The notes: generated by a model from the letters alone, not told the origin. A stretch of 64,000 nucleotides of DNA from Allobosea lupini (GCF_900109525.1 NZ_FOAN01000005.1:372001-436000); one strand, 5' to 3'; positions 9,263-18,417 are shown, counted from the stretch's first letter. Made by a program: numbers and translations.

Positions 9263-10303
9263 TCAGGTCCTGAACGGCCAGAGATGGAAGAAGCGGCGCA
9301 GCCGCCGCCAGATCTCGGCGAGGCCGCGCGGCTCGATGATCAGGAAGCCGACGATCAGCCCGCCAAAGACGATGGTGCGCACCGGCGCCAGCGCCGCGAG
9401 CGCGTCCGGGTAGATCGGCGTCGCCCAGTTCGCGACGAACTTCAAAAGCTCCGGCACGAGCGTCATGAAGACCGCGCCGAGGATGCCGCCGAGGATCGTG
9501 CCCATGCCGCCGACGATGATCGCAGCGAGGTAGAAGATCGAATTGACCAGCGGGAAGCTCTCGGGCGTGACGACGCGGAAGAAGTAGGCCCAGAGCCCGC
9601 CGGCAAGGCCGGCATAGAAAGACGAGATCGCAAAGCTGGTCAGCTTGTAGCGCAGCAAGGGAATGCCCAGCACCTCGGCCGAGATGTCGCGGTCGCGGAT
9701 CGCGATGAAGGCGCGGCCGATCCTGGTGCGCAGCAGGTTGGCCGCACCGAGCACCATCAGGCAGGTCACCGGCATGATCAGCCAGTAGAGCAGGAAGGGC
9801 TGGTCGAGTGTGAGGCCGAACAGGCGCGCCGGCGGCATCGACAGGCCGCGCGACTCGCCGGTCAGCGACCAGTGCGAGAACAGGAAATGCAGGATGACCG
9901 AGGCCGCGATCGTCGCGATGGCGAGATACAGCCCCTTCACCTTGAGGCTGGGAATGCCGACGAGCACGCCGATCGCCGCCGCGAAACCGGCACCGACCAG
10001 AAGGTTGATGAAGAACGGCGTGCCGAGCCGGATTTCCAGCACAGCGACGGTGTAGGCACCGACGCTCATGAAGGCGGCCTGGCCGAGGCTGACGAGCCCG
10101 GTATAGCCGGTGAGCAGGTTCAGGCCCGTCGCGCTCGCGACATTGATCGCGCAGAGGCAGGCGAGGAAGAGCCAATAGGGGCTGGCGACGAAGGGGAAGG
10201 CGATCGCGGCGAGCGCGAGCAGCACCAGCAGGGCGCGCTGCAAGGAGCTGTCGAACAGCGCCTCGTCGGCGGCGTAGCTGGTCTTGAGCGTGCCGATCCG
10301 CAT
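9263..10303 (-). CDS. livM: Liv-type ABC transporter permease LivM
   Basis: A 346-residue inner-membrane permease with about nine hydrophobic helices. It carries the LivM signature region GLNLLTGYTGLVSLGQAAF and the cytoplasmic-loop motif TRIGRAFIAIRDRDISAEVLGI. It pairs with LivH to form the transport channel. It begins 4 nt after the livH stop and is followed 53 bp later by the binding-protein gene. Confidence 0.9.
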   Translation of the reverse strand: MRIGTLKTSYAADEALFDSSLQRALLVLLALAAIAFPFVASPYWLFLACLCAINVASATGLNLLTGYTGLVSLGQAAFMSVGAYTVAVLEIRLGTPFFINLLVGAGFAAAIGVLVGIPSLKVKGLYLAIATIAASVILHFLFSHWSLTGESRGLSMPPARLFGLTLDQPFLLYWLIMPVTCLMVLGAANLLRTRIGRAFIAIRDRDISAEVLGIPLLRYKLTSFAISSFYAGLAGGLWAYFFRVVTPESFPLVNSIFYLAAIIVGGMGTILGGILGAVFMTLVPELLKFVANWATPIYPDALAALAPVRTIVFGGLIVGFLIIEPRGLAEIWRRLRRFFHLWPFRT

Positions 10304-10307
10304 GGCG

Positions 10308-11186
10308 CTAGAGCCTCTCGATCTCGTGCGTGCCGAACAGGCCGTAGGGACGGACCATCAGCAGCACGAGCAGCAGCGCGAAGGTGACGACGAGCTTGAA
10401 TTCGCCGCCGAGGAAGGCGCCGGCAAGCGCCTCGACCAGCCCGATCAGAAGGCCACCGACCAGCGCGCCGGCGATCGAGTCGAGCCCGCCGATGATCACC
10501 ACGACCAGGACCGAGAGGCCGAACACGCCCATGGTCGGCGAGATGCCACCAATCGCCCCGACCAGCACGCCGGCGCCGGCCGCGGTGGCGCAGGCGAGGA
10601 TCCAGGCGACCGAGAAGACGCGCGGCACGTCGATGCCGACCGAATAGGCCGCGCCCTGATCGGCCGCCGTCGCCTTCAGCGCGACGCCACCGCGCGAGAA
10701 GCGGAACAAAGCCAGGAAAAGCCCGATCACCACGGCAGCCGCGACGAAGCCGATCGCGACCTTCGGGGCAAGATAAGCCTCGCCGATGAAGACCGGCGTC
10801 GACAGCATGAATTCGGGCAGCCGCAGCGGGTCGGCGCCCCAGCCGAGCTGCACGACACCGGCGAGGATCGAGCCGAGGCCGATCGTGACCATGAACACCG
10901 AGATCGGGCTCTCGCCCAGCATCGGCCGGATCAGCGCGCGCTCGACCAGCCAGCCAAGCGCGCCGCCGGCGGCGATCGCAAGCGGCAGCGCGAGCCAGGG
11001 CGAGAGGCCGAGCCCGGCAGCAAAGCCGAGGAAGGCATAGCCGCCGAGCATCAGGATCTCGCCGATGGCGAGGTTCACCACGCGCGTGGCCTTGTAGATC
11101 AGCACGAAGGCGACGCCGGTCAGCGCATAAAGCGCGCCGGCGCCGAGGCCGGCCAGGGTGACTTCGGCGAGGAAGAGCGCATCCAT
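10308..11186 (-). CDS. livH: Liv-type ABC transporter permease LivH
   Basis: A 292-residue permease that opens with LAGLGAGALYALTGVAFVLIY and contains ATRVVNLAIGEILMLGGY and a DQGAAYSVGIDVPRVFS loop, all typical of LivH. The ATG at 11186 shares one base with the livG stop (TGATG), so the two are translationally coupled. The open frame extends further upstream, but that part overlaps livG and is not coding. Confidence 0.9.
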   Translation of the reverse strand: MDALFLAEVTLAGLGAGALYALTGVAFVLIYKATRVVNLAIGEILMLGGYAFLGFAAGLGLSPWLALPLAIAAGGALGWLVERALIRPMLGESPISVFMVTIGLGSILAGVVQLGWGADPLRLPEFMLSTPVFIGEAYLAPKVAIGFVAAAVVIGLFLALFRFSRGGVALKATAADQGAAYSVGIDVPRVFSVAWILACATAAGAGVLVGAIGGISPTMGVFGLSVLVVVIIGGLDSIAGALVGGLLIGLVEALAGAFLGGEFKLVVTFALLLVLLMVRPYGLFGTHEIERL

Positions 11187-12001
11187 CACGCCGCCTCCGC
11201 CTTGATCCGCCGCGCGATCGCGCCCACATCGCCCGAGCCGAGATAGGCGGCGATCACGGCGTCGTTGCCCTGGACCTCGCGCGGCGTGCCGCTGGCGATG
11301 ACCTGGCCGAAATTCAGCACCACGACATGGTCTGAGATGTCCATCACCATGCCCATGTCGTGCTCGACCATCAGGATCGTGACGCCCCATTCCTCCTTCA
11401 CGTCGAGGATGAAACGGGCCATGTCCTCGGTCTCCTCGCGGTTCATGCCCGCGACCGGCTCGTCGAGCATCAGGATGCGCGGCCGCATCGCCAGCGCCCG
11501 CGCCAGCTCGACGCGCTTCTGCAGGCCGTAGGAGAGCGTGCCGACCGAGGCGTTGCGGATGTGCTGGATCTCGAGGAAGTCGATGATGCGCTCCTCGATC
11601 TCGGCGCGCAGTTCGAGTTCCTCCTTCTGCGCCCTTCCCCAGTAGAACAGCGCATCGAGCACGCCGGTGCGCATATGGGCGTGGCGGCCGAGCTTGATGT
11701 TGTCGAGCACGGTCATGCCCCGGAACAGCGCGATGTTCTGGAAGGTGCGGGCGAGACCACGCGCAGCACGCTGCGGCGCGCGGACGCCGTCGAGGCTTGT
11801 CCCGGCGAAACGGATGCTGCCGGCCTGCGGCCGGTAGAAGCCGGAGATGGTGTTGAACAGCGAGGTCTTGCCGGCGCCGTTCGGGCCGATCACCGCGGTG
11901 ATCGCACCCTCGGGTACGCTGAAGGAGACGTCGCTGAGGGCGCGTACCCCGCCGAAGGCGAGCGAGACGCCCGAGACCTCCAGAATGGGCGAAGCCGTCA
12001 T
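11186..12001 (-). CDS. livG: Liv-type ABC transporter ATPase LivG
   Basis: A 271-residue ATPase with Walker A GPNGAGKTSLFN, ARTFQNIALF (Q-loop), signature TLSYGLQKRVELARAL and Walker B ILMLDEPVAGMN, followed by ILMVEHDMGMVM. The GMN after the Walker B and the inserted segment MRTGVLDALFYWGRAQKEE are LivG hallmarks. The signature is SYGLQ rather than the usual SGGQQ, a common LivG variation. The start is one base after the enoyl-CoA hydratase stop. Confidence 0.9.
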   Translation of the reverse strand: MTASPILEVSGVSLAFGGVRALSDVSFSVPEGAITAVIGPNGAGKTSLFNTISGFYRPQAGSIRFAGTSLDGVRAPQRAARGLARTFQNIALFRGMTVLDNIKLGRHAHMRTGVLDALFYWGRAQKEELELRAEIEERIIDFLEIQHIRNASVGTLSYGLQKRVELARALAMRPRILMLDEPVAGMNREETEDMARFILDVKEEWGVTILMVEHDMGMVMDISDHVVVLNFGQVIASGTPREVQGNDAVIAAYLGSGDVGAIARRIKAEAA

Positions 12002-12002
12002 C

Positions 12003-12791
12003 TCAGCGCCCCTCGAACTGCGGGGGCCGCTTGGCGAGGAAGGCCTGCGCGCCCTCCCTGAAGTCTGCCGTGCGCGCGCCGGCAAGAAATGCCTCGCGTT
12101 CGAGTTCGAGCTGAGCCGAGAGATCGTTGCCGAGCGAATGGCCGATGAGATGCTTGATGCGGGCATAGGCCGCCGTCGGCCCCAGCGCGAGCCGGCGCGC
12201 CAGCGCCAGCGCCTCGCTCGCCAGATCGGCGGCTGGCACGACGCGGTTGACCAGCCCGAGCGCCTGCGCCTCCGGCGCACGCATCGGCTCCGCCAGCATC
12301 GCCAGTTCCAGCGCCTTGCGCGTCCCGACGATGCGCGGCAACCGATAGGTCGACGAACTGTCGGGGCTGATGCCGATACGCGCGAAGGCCAGCGTGAAGA
12401 CGGCATCGTCCGCTGCGATGCAAAGATCGCAAGCCATGGAGAGGCTGAAACCAGCCCCCGCGACCGGTCCCTGCACAGCCGCAAGCGTCGGCAGCTTCAG
12501 CGCGTCGAGCGCACGCAGGGCGGCGTGCACCGGATCGATGATGGCTTCGATCGCGGCCGCCGGATCGCCGTCGAAGAAGCGGGCGACATCGCCTCCGGCG
12601 CAGAACGCGCGGCCCTCGCCACGCAGCAGCAGGACACGCGCCGTGCCGTCCCGCGCAATGCGTTCGATCGCGTCCGCAAGGCTGCGCGCCATCTGCGGGT
12701 CGATCGCATTGAGCACGCGCGGACGATTGAGCGTGACGGTGGCGACGGCCTGCTCGATTGCGAGCAGCACCGGGCTTTCGGCCTGGTCCAT
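12003..12791 (-). CDS. Enoyl-CoA hydratase/isomerase family protein
   Basis: A 262-residue crotonase-fold enzyme and the first gene of the operon. It has the oxyanion-hole segments AFCAGGDVARF and VQGPVAGAGFSLSMACDL. At the position of the second catalytic glutamate the motif reads FARIGISPDSSSTYRLPR, with Asp-Ser where many hydratases have a Glu. It may therefore be an isomerase or specialised hydratase (PaaG-like) rather than a generic FadB-type hydratase. Role: hydration or isomerisation of an enoyl-CoA between the ligase and thiolase steps. Confidence 0.82.
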   Translation of the reverse strand: MDQAESPVLLAIEQAVATVTLNRPRVLNAIDPQMARSLADAIERIARDGTARVLLLRGEGRAFCAGGDVARFFDGDPAAAIEAIIDPVHAALRALDALKLPTLAAVQGPVAGAGFSLSMACDLCIAADDAVFTLAFARIGISPDSSSTYRLPRIVGTRKALELAMLAEPMRAPEAQALGLVNRVVPAADLASEALALARRLALGPTAAYARIKHLIGHSLGNDLSAQLELEREAFLAGARTADFREGAQAFLAKRPPQFEGR

Positions 12792-12858
12792 GACGTTCCC
12801 CTTGAGTCCGCAGTCGTTAGCCGCCGCGGTATCTCCAGCTCTACTCGATATTCCTGAG

Positions 12859-12874
12859 CTTACTCATGAGTAAG
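12859..12874. promoter_or_regulatory. 16-bp perfect palindrome, candidate TetR operator
   Basis: CTTACTCATGAGTAAG reads the same on both strands. It lies 68 bp upstream of the first gene of the acid-degradation operon, whose last gene is a TetR regulator. Size and symmetry fit a TetR-type operator such as those controlling acyl-CoA degradation genes. The pairing with the TetR protein at 3483-4148 is inference. Confidence 0.6.
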
Positions 12875-12980
12875 GCGAAAGCCGACGCCGTGCGCTATGC
12901 GCAATTGCGCACAGCGGGCATTGTCGAAACGGAACAGGCCTGATCGAACGACGCCAGGGGCATATCGATCCTGGCAGCCT

Positions 12981-14288
12981 TCACATTTTCTCACGTGCCG
13001 GGCCCGCGACCACAGCCTGATCGATCATCAGGCGGATTGCTGCGGTCCAGGAGAACTGGCTGCCACCCAGCCCGTCGCCGGAGGTCGGGTCGAAGTATTC
13101 GGCGATACCGCCATCCCGCATCAGGGTCTGTGTCGCCAGGTGGATCCGGCTGGCGAGCGCCGCATGCCCATAGCGCTCGAACCCCTCGGCGATCATGAAG
13201 TTCACTACAGCCCAGATCGGACCACGCCAGTAGCGCTTCGGCTCGAAGCGGGGATCGAGCGGCGAGGTGCTCGGCACCGGATAAGGTACCTTGGCAAGCC
13301 AATCTTCCAGCTCAGCGGCAAGGGCAGCGGCCTGCCCGGCCGAGGGGATGCCGGCGAACAAAGGCAGCAGGCCGGCCGAGGTCGAGGCGTCGACCGTGGT
13401 GCCCGTGCAGAGATCACGCGCCTGGTAGATGCGCCGCTCTTCACTCCAGAGCCGGGCGAAGGCCGCGGCCCGGCGCGCCATCCGCGCTTCGATGCGGCGG
13501 CGCTCCGCTTCGGTGCCGAACTGCGCGGCCAGCGCCAGCAGATCCTCTTCCGCCTTCTGCAGGATCGCATTCGTCGCGACGTCGACGAGCTTGAAGGGCG
13601 AGGCCCGCCACATCGCCGCGGGCTCCCAGCCAAGCCCCGCATAGAGGTCGACCAGCGCGATGAAGCGGCGATAGTCCTCGTCGCGCGGGCGCATCTCGGC
13701 GCCGATATGCGAGGTGTCGCGGCGCCGGATCGGCGTCGTAGGGGCAATCGTCAGGCGCGCCATCGCCTCGTCCCAGGCCGGGCTGTTGTCCATGCCCGAT
13801 TCCCAGGGATGCAGGATGGCGACGAGGCCGGTGGCTTCCGGGTCGCGGGCCTTCTCCCACCAGTCATGCGAGGCGAGCGCGCAGCGATAAAGCCGGGCGG
13901 CTCGCGCCTGCGCGTCTGGCCCCCGTGCGATCTCGAAGACGCGGCGCAGCGCCGTGGCGAAGACCGGCGGCTGGGTGATGCCGGAGGTCGGGATGGCATG
14001 GCGGGTGCGCCAGACGTCCGGCCCCGGGAAATAGTCATCGCTCGGCGCGTGGAAGACGATATGCGGCACCATGCCGTCGTCCCACTGACCCTCGACCAGC
14101 CGCTCCAGCTCGCGCCAGGCGCGCTCCTTGTCGAAGGTCGCCCAGCCCATCGCGACGAACGCCGAATCCCAGTTCCACTGGAACGGGTAGAGCCGGTCGG
14201 TCGGGACCGTGTAGCCGCCGCGGTCATTGGCGCGCAGGATGGCGCGGGCCGCCTCGATGTCGATCGTCGTCATGTCCAGGTCCATCAT
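12981..14288 (-). CDS. GH63-like (MGH1-type) glycoside hydrolase
   Basis: A 435-residue (alpha/alpha)6-barrel hydrolase related to mannosylglycerate/glucosylglycerate hydrolases of GH63. Diagnostic motifs in order: YPFQWNWDSAFVAMGW, DGMVPHIVF, TSGITQPPVFA, HPWESGMDNSPAWDEA (containing a catalytic Asp), YWRGPIWAVVNFMI and IAEYFDPTSGDGLGG (with a candidate catalytic Glu), then FSWTAA. No signal peptide, so it acts in the cytoplasm on an imported glycoside. It overlaps the ABC ATPase stop by four bases (ATGA) and is the last gene of the LacI-led operon. The exact substrate (glucosylglycerate, mannosylglycerate or another small alpha-glycoside) is not shown. Confidence 0.75.
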   Translation of the reverse strand: MMDLDMTTIDIEAARAILRANDRGGYTVPTDRLYPFQWNWDSAFVAMGWATFDKERAWRELERLVEGQWDDGMVPHIVFHAPSDDYFPGPDVWRTRHAIPTSGITQPPVFATALRRVFEIARGPDAQARAARLYRCALASHDWWEKARDPEATGLVAILHPWESGMDNSPAWDEAMARLTIAPTTPIRRRDTSHIGAEMRPRDEDYRRFIALVDLYAGLGWEPAAMWRASPFKLVDVATNAILQKAEEDLLALAAQFGTEAERRRIEARMARRAAAFARLWSEERRIYQARDLCTGTTVDASTSAGLLPLFAGIPSAGQAAALAAELEDWLAKVPYPVPSTSPLDPRFEPKRYWRGPIWAVVNFMIAEGFERYGHAALASRIHLATQTLMRDGGIAEYFDPTSGDGLGGSQFSWTAAIRLMIDQAVVAGPAREKM

Positions 14289-15334
14289 TGCGCCGGAAGC
14301 GCCCGGCCCGAGGCCGGGTCCATCCAGACCAGTCGTTTCGGGTCGGGCCTGAGGCCGATGCGGGTGCCCGGCTTGTGGCCACTTCCCGCCGGGGCGGCGA
14401 CGCGCAGCAGCGTCGCGCCGCTGCGGCCGGTGACGAGGTCATGCGCGCCGAGGGGCTCGACCACCGCGATGTCGAAGGGCAGGCCCTCGCCGGCGGCGAC
14501 CGGCATCAGGTCCTCGGCCCGGATGCCCATCAGCAGGTCGCCGGAAGCCCTCGGCGCCGGCAGGCTCGATCCCGCCAGCTCCAGCCGCGCATTCGCGACG
14601 GAGACCGGCAGGAAGTTCATCGGGGGACTGCCGACGAAGCCACCGACGAAGGTCGTCGCCGGGCGCTCGTAGACCGCGGTCGGGCGGTCGATCTGCTCGA
14701 TGCGCCCGCCATGCATCACGGCGATCCGGTCCGCGAGGCCCATCGCCTCGGTCTGGTCGTGGGTGACGTAGATCGTCGTGGTCTTCGCCTCGCGCAGCAC
14801 CGCCTTGAGCTCGGCGCGCATTTCGAGCCGCAGCAGTGCGTCGAGATTGTAGAGCGGCTCGTCCATCAGCAGCACCGGTGGCTCGACCGCCAGCGCGCGG
14901 GCGACCGCGACGCGCTGGCGCTGCCCGCCGGAAAGCTTGGCCGGATAGCGGTCGAGATAGGGCGTGATGTGCAGGAGCTCGGCCGCCTTGCCGACCTGCG
15001 CCTTGACCCGCGCCTCGTCGGCACCCTGCATGCGCAGGCCGAAGCCGACATTCTCGTAGACGGTCATATGCGGGAAGACGGCGTAGTTCTGGAACACCAT
15101 GGCGAGTCCGCGCCGGCGCGTCGGCACCTCCGTCAGGTCGCGCCCGCCGATGACGATGCGCCCGCTCGTCGCGCTCTCCAGGCCGGCGATGATCCGCAGC
15201 AGCGTGGTCTTGCCGCAGCCGGAGGGGCCGAGCAGGGCGACGAACTCGCCATCGGCGACGGACAGGTCGATCTGCTCCAGCGCCCGCGTCGCGCCGAAGG
15301 ATTTGGCGATGCCGTCGATGGTGATCTCGGCCAT
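14285..15334 (-). CDS. Sugar ABC transporter ATPase, UgpC/MalK type
   Basis: A 349-residue ATPase with Walker A GPSGCGKTTLLR, Q-loop VFQNYAVFPHM, signature LSGGQRQRVAVARAL, Walker B VLLMDEPLYNLDA and H-loop YVTHDQTEAM, then a C-terminal TOBE-like domain typical of carbohydrate importers. Oddity: the D-loop reads EPLYNLDA, with Tyr where nearly all relatives have Ser (EPLSNLDA; compare the second ATPase at 38857). It energises the two permeases upstream. Confidence 0.88.
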   Translation of the reverse strand: MAEITIDGIAKSFGATRALEQIDLSVADGEFVALLGPSGCGKTTLLRIIAGLESATSGRIVIGGRDLTEVPTRRRGLAMVFQNYAVFPHMTVYENVGFGLRMQGADEARVKAQVGKAAELLHITPYLDRYPAKLSGGQRQRVAVARALAVEPPVLLMDEPLYNLDALLRLEMRAELKAVLREAKTTTIYVTHDQTEAMGLADRIAVMHGGRIEQIDRPTAVYERPATTFVGGFVGSPPMNFLPVSVANARLELAGSSLPAPRASGDLLMGIRAEDLMPVAAGEGLPFDIAVVEPLGAHDLVTGRSGATLLRVAAPAGSGHKPGTRIGLRPDPKRLVWMDPASGRALPAQ

Positions 15335-15344
15335 GTCGTTCCAG

Positions 15345-16151
15345 TCAGCGGTTGGCGATGCCCCACATCGCGAACAGGTATTTCCGGACCGCGAAGATGA
15401 AGGCGAGCGAGGGCAGGATCAGCAGGAATCCGCCGGCGAAGCGGAAATGCAGCGGCGATTCCGCCAGCACCGTCAGCAGATAGGCGGTGAGGGTGCGGTT
15501 CTTCACCGAGAGCACCGAGGCGGCGAAGACCTCGTTCCAGGAGATGACGAAGGCGAAGATCGCCGCCGCGGCGATGCCCGGCAGCGCGAGAGGCAGCACC
15601 ACCTTGCGGAAGGCCTGCCAGCGGCTGCAGCCGAAGACCCAGGCGGCCTCCTCGAGCTCGCGAGGGATCGCCTGGAACAGGCTCGCCGAGACCAGCGCCG
15701 CGAAGGGCAGTGCCAGCGCCGTGTGCACGAGGCCGACGCCGAAGGCCGTGTCGTAGAGCCCGATGCGGATGAAGGCGACCGTCAGCGGCAGCGCCAGGAT
15801 GGCGAGCGGAAAGGCACGGGTCAGCAGGATCAGCAGGCGATAGGCGTTCTGGCCGCGGAAGGAGAAGCGCGCCAGCGCATAGCCGGCGGGAGCGCCGAGG
15901 CCGATCGAGAGCGCCATGCAGGTCAGCGCCGCGACGATGCTGTTGACCATCGCCGGCCAGACGCCCTCGACCGCGAGGAAAGTCTGCAGGGCGGCGAACG
16001 AGGCATCCCCTGGCCACAGCGATTTCGGCCAGCGGAAGACGCCGGTGCGCCCGCCGAAGGCGCCGAGCGCGATCAGCCAGATCGGCACCAACACCCAGGC
16101 GCAGAGCGCGACGACGCCGGTCCAGAAGACGGTGCGCTTCAGCCCGCTCAT
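15345..16151 (-). CDS. Sugar ABC transporter permease (MalG-like)
   Basis: A 268-residue permease with six predicted helices. The EAA-type loop that contacts the ATPase reads ELEEAAWVFGCSRWQAFRK and is followed by LPLALPG. The ATG at 16151 overlaps the stop of the other permease by four bases. The C-terminus RKYLFAMWGIANR is close to the usual MalG-type end. Confidence 0.88.
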   Translation of the reverse strand: MSGLKRTVFWTGVVALCAWVLVPIWLIALGAFGGRTGVFRWPKSLWPGDASFAALQTFLAVEGVWPAMVNSIVAALTCMALSIGLGAPAGYALARFSFRGQNAYRLLILLTRAFPLAILALPLTVAFIRIGLYDTAFGVGLVHTALALPFAALVSASLFQAIPRELEEAAWVFGCSRWQAFRKVVLPLALPGIAAAAIFAFVISWNEVFAASVLSVKNRTLTAYLLTVLAESPLHFRFAGGFLLILPSLAFIFAVRKYLFAMWGIANR

Positions 16152-17002
16152 GGCTGCTGCTCCGCCGGCACGCGCAGCACCCGCAGGTAGATCGCCGTCG
16201 CGGCGAGCGAGATCACCACGATCAGCATCGCGTAGGCGGCCGCGACGCCGGTGTTCTGGTTGGCGTTCTGCCAGGTATAGGCTTCGCCGACGAGCACCGG
16301 GAAATTGGTGCCGCCGATAGCGTAGACCACCGCGAAGACCTCGAAGGCGAGCACGGTGCGCAGGATCAGCGCGGTCTGGATGCTGGGCTTGAGCAGCGGC
16401 AGGGTGATGCGGCGGAAGATCGTCCAGGGTCTCGCGCCGAAGACCTCGGCAGCCTCGCGATATTCTTTCGGGATCAGCTGGAGGCCGGCGACCAGGATGA
16501 CCAGCACGATCGCGGTGGCGCGCCAGATCTCGGCGAGGACGACGCCGAGGAAGAGCGTGCCGGGCGTCTCGTAGGTCAGCCACGCGGTCGGCCCGTCGAC
16601 CAGCCCGAGCCCGTAAAGTGCGCTGTTGAGATAGCCGCGATCCTGCAAGATCGCGAGCCAGACCAGGCCGGCGGCGAGATCGGAGACGCCGAGCGGGATC
16701 GTCCAGACCCAGAGCACGAGATCGCGCCCGCGGCCGATCTTCTCGATCATCACGCTCAGCCCGAGGGCGAGCGCGAGCTGGATCGGCACGACCACGAGCA
16801 CGAGGAGGAAGGTGTTGCGCAGGGCGAGGCCGAAGTTCAGGTCGGAGACCATGCGCCGGTAGTTGCCGAGCGAGGCCACCCCGCCTTCGCTGAAGGACAG
16901 CGCGATCGTCTGCACCAGGGGGAGCAGGAAGATCACCGCCAGGAAGACCAGGGACGGCCCCAGCAGCAGGTAAGGGAGGGCTCGCGACTGCGCTCGCTTC
17001 AT
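16148..17002 (-). CDS. Sugar ABC transporter permease (MalF/UgpA-like)
   Basis: A 284-residue permease. It opens ALPYLLLGPSLVFLAVIFLLP, as in UgpA-type proteins, and has the EAA loop YREAAEVFGARPWTIFRR followed by ITLPLLKPS. Six helices are predicted. The ATG at 17002 starts a typical first helix; the upstream continuation of the frame is proline-rich and was rejected. Confidence 0.88.
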   Translation of the reverse strand: MKRAQSRALPYLLLGPSLVFLAVIFLLPLVQTIALSFSEGGVASLGNYRRMVSDLNFGLALRNTFLLVLVVVPIQLALALGLSVMIEKIGRGRDLVLWVWTIPLGVSDLAAGLVWLAILQDRGYLNSALYGLGLVDGPTAWLTYETPGTLFLGVVLAEIWRATAIVLVILVAGLQLIPKEYREAAEVFGARPWTIFRRITLPLLKPSIQTALILRTVLAFEVFAVVYAIGGTNFPVLVGEAYTWQNANQNTGVAAAYAMLIVVISLAATAIYLRVLRVPAEQQP

Positions 17003-17079
17003 GGCGGTCCCGGCGGCGGGTGGTGGAATGGGAAAAGCGGGCGGCCCGGAGGCCGCCCAGTGGGGAGGAATGGTTCGCG

Positions 17080-18357
17080 TCAGTTCACCGGGCAGGCGCC
17101 ATCGCTCGCCTTGTCCGGCGCCCAGCACGGCGCTTTCGTCGTCTCCATCAGCCCCTTGAGCACGACAGCCTGCGCGTCGAGCACCGTGCGCGGGTTCTCG
17201 CCGCGCAGCACGATGCGCTGGAAGCTGTCGGAGAAGACCTTGTTGAATTCGCCGCCCTTGTCGCCGAGCCCGATCGGGAGCAGCGCCGGCAGCGCATCCT
17301 TCGCCCCCTGCGTCTTGGCGACGCCCTCGGCGATCAGCTTGATGCCCGGCGAGAGATCGGCCGGCAGGTCGGCCTTCACCACTGGGAAGAAGCCGACCTC
17401 GGCTGCGGTCCTCACCTGCACGTCAGGCTTGGTCAGGTGCTCGATCACCGCGGCGGCGCCGGCGCGATCGGGCGCGCCCTTCGGGATGGCGAGGCCGGCG
17501 ATGACCGGCATGTAGCCGCGCCCCTTCGGGCCGGCCGGCGCCGGGAAGGTGACGTATGTGTCGGGCTCCTGCACCAGCGCGTCCTTGACACGCGCGACAT
17601 GGTCGAACGCGACCCAGACCTCGCCGGCCATAAGCGGCTCCTGCATGAAGTCGTAGCTGGTCGAGTTCGGATTGACGTATTGCCAGAGGCTCTTGAACTT
17701 GCCCCACATCGCCTCGGCCTCGGCCGAGCGGAACGGCGTCACCACCCCGCCGGTGAAGGAGGGGTAGAGATAGCCCTGATAGAAGCGCGGCATCAGCCCC
17801 TTCGGCCCGGCCGGGAAGCCGATCAGGCGCTTGCCGGTCTTCTCGGTCAGCGCCTTGCCCCAGGCTTCGAGCTGGTCATAGGTCAGCGCGTTGACGTCGG
17901 CGCCGGCCGGCAGCGAGGCGAGCGCCTCCTTGCGCGCGACCATGATGTAGGTCGCCTGCATCCAGGGGATATAGACTTGGCTGCCCGTGCCGAGCTTGCC
18001 GAGTTCCATCAGCCCCGGCGGGATGCCGCGATCGGCGAGTTTGGCGGCGATATCGTCGATCGGCTCGATGTCGCCGGAGGTGACGAGCGGCTGCAACTCG
18101 CCATGGAGAGCGCCGGCGACGCTGATCGTGCGCTTGCCGGCCCTGCCCTCGGCCTTCATGCGGACGTCGAATTGCGGCGGCTCCTCGACCAGATAGGAGA
18201 CTTTGCCGGGCACGCCCTTGAGCAGGACCTGGCGGACCTTCTGCGCCTCCTCGACCGGCCGCAATTGCGTCGACAGGAAATTCACGTCCTGCGCGGCGGC
18301 GAGATTCGTCGTGAACAGGATCGCAACGGCGCCCGCGCTTGCCAGAATGGGTTTCAT
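17080..18357 (-). CDS. Sugar ABC transporter substrate-binding protein (SBP family 1)
   Basis: A 425-residue extracellular solute-binding protein with a Sec signal peptide (LASAGAVAILFTTNLAAAQ, cleavage near residue 22). It is the first structural gene after the LacI regulator, 60 bp downstream of it. Features such as VARKEALASLPAGADVN and VWVAFDHVARVKDAL fit the UgpB/MalE-like family. Two cysteines near the C-terminus (APCWAPD and DGACPVN) could form a disulfide. The ligand is presumed to be the substrate of the GH63-like enzyme encoded in the same operon. Confidence 0.86.
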   Translation of the reverse strand: MKPILASAGAVAILFTTNLAAAQDVNFLSTQLRPVEEAQKVRQVLLKGVPGKVSYLVEEPPQFDVRMKAEGRAGKRTISVAGALHGELQPLVTSGDIEPIDDIAAKLADRGIPPGLMELGKLGTGSQVYIPWMQATYIMVARKEALASLPAGADVNALTYDQLEAWGKALTEKTGKRLIGFPAGPKGLMPRFYQGYLYPSFTGGVVTPFRSAEAEAMWGKFKSLWQYVNPNSTSYDFMQEPLMAGEVWVAFDHVARVKDALVQEPDTYVTFPAPAGPKGRGYMPVIAGLAIPKGAPDRAGAAAVIEHLTKPDVQVRTAAEVGFFPVVKADLPADLSPGIKLIAEGVAKTQGAKDALPALLPIGLGDKGGEFNKVFSDSFQRIVLRGENPRTVLDAQAVVLKGLMETTKAPCWAPDKASDGACPVN

Positions 18358-18417
18358 CCTCTCCTCCCTCCGTGGTCGTTCTCGTGCGGCCTTGCCGGCC
18401 GCTTCAGGCTTGGATCG

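Noticed and set aside
9210..10175. Upstream extension of the Liv binding-protein frame
   Set aside because: It lies inside livM in another frame, and a strong ribosome site plus Tat signal define the start at 9209.
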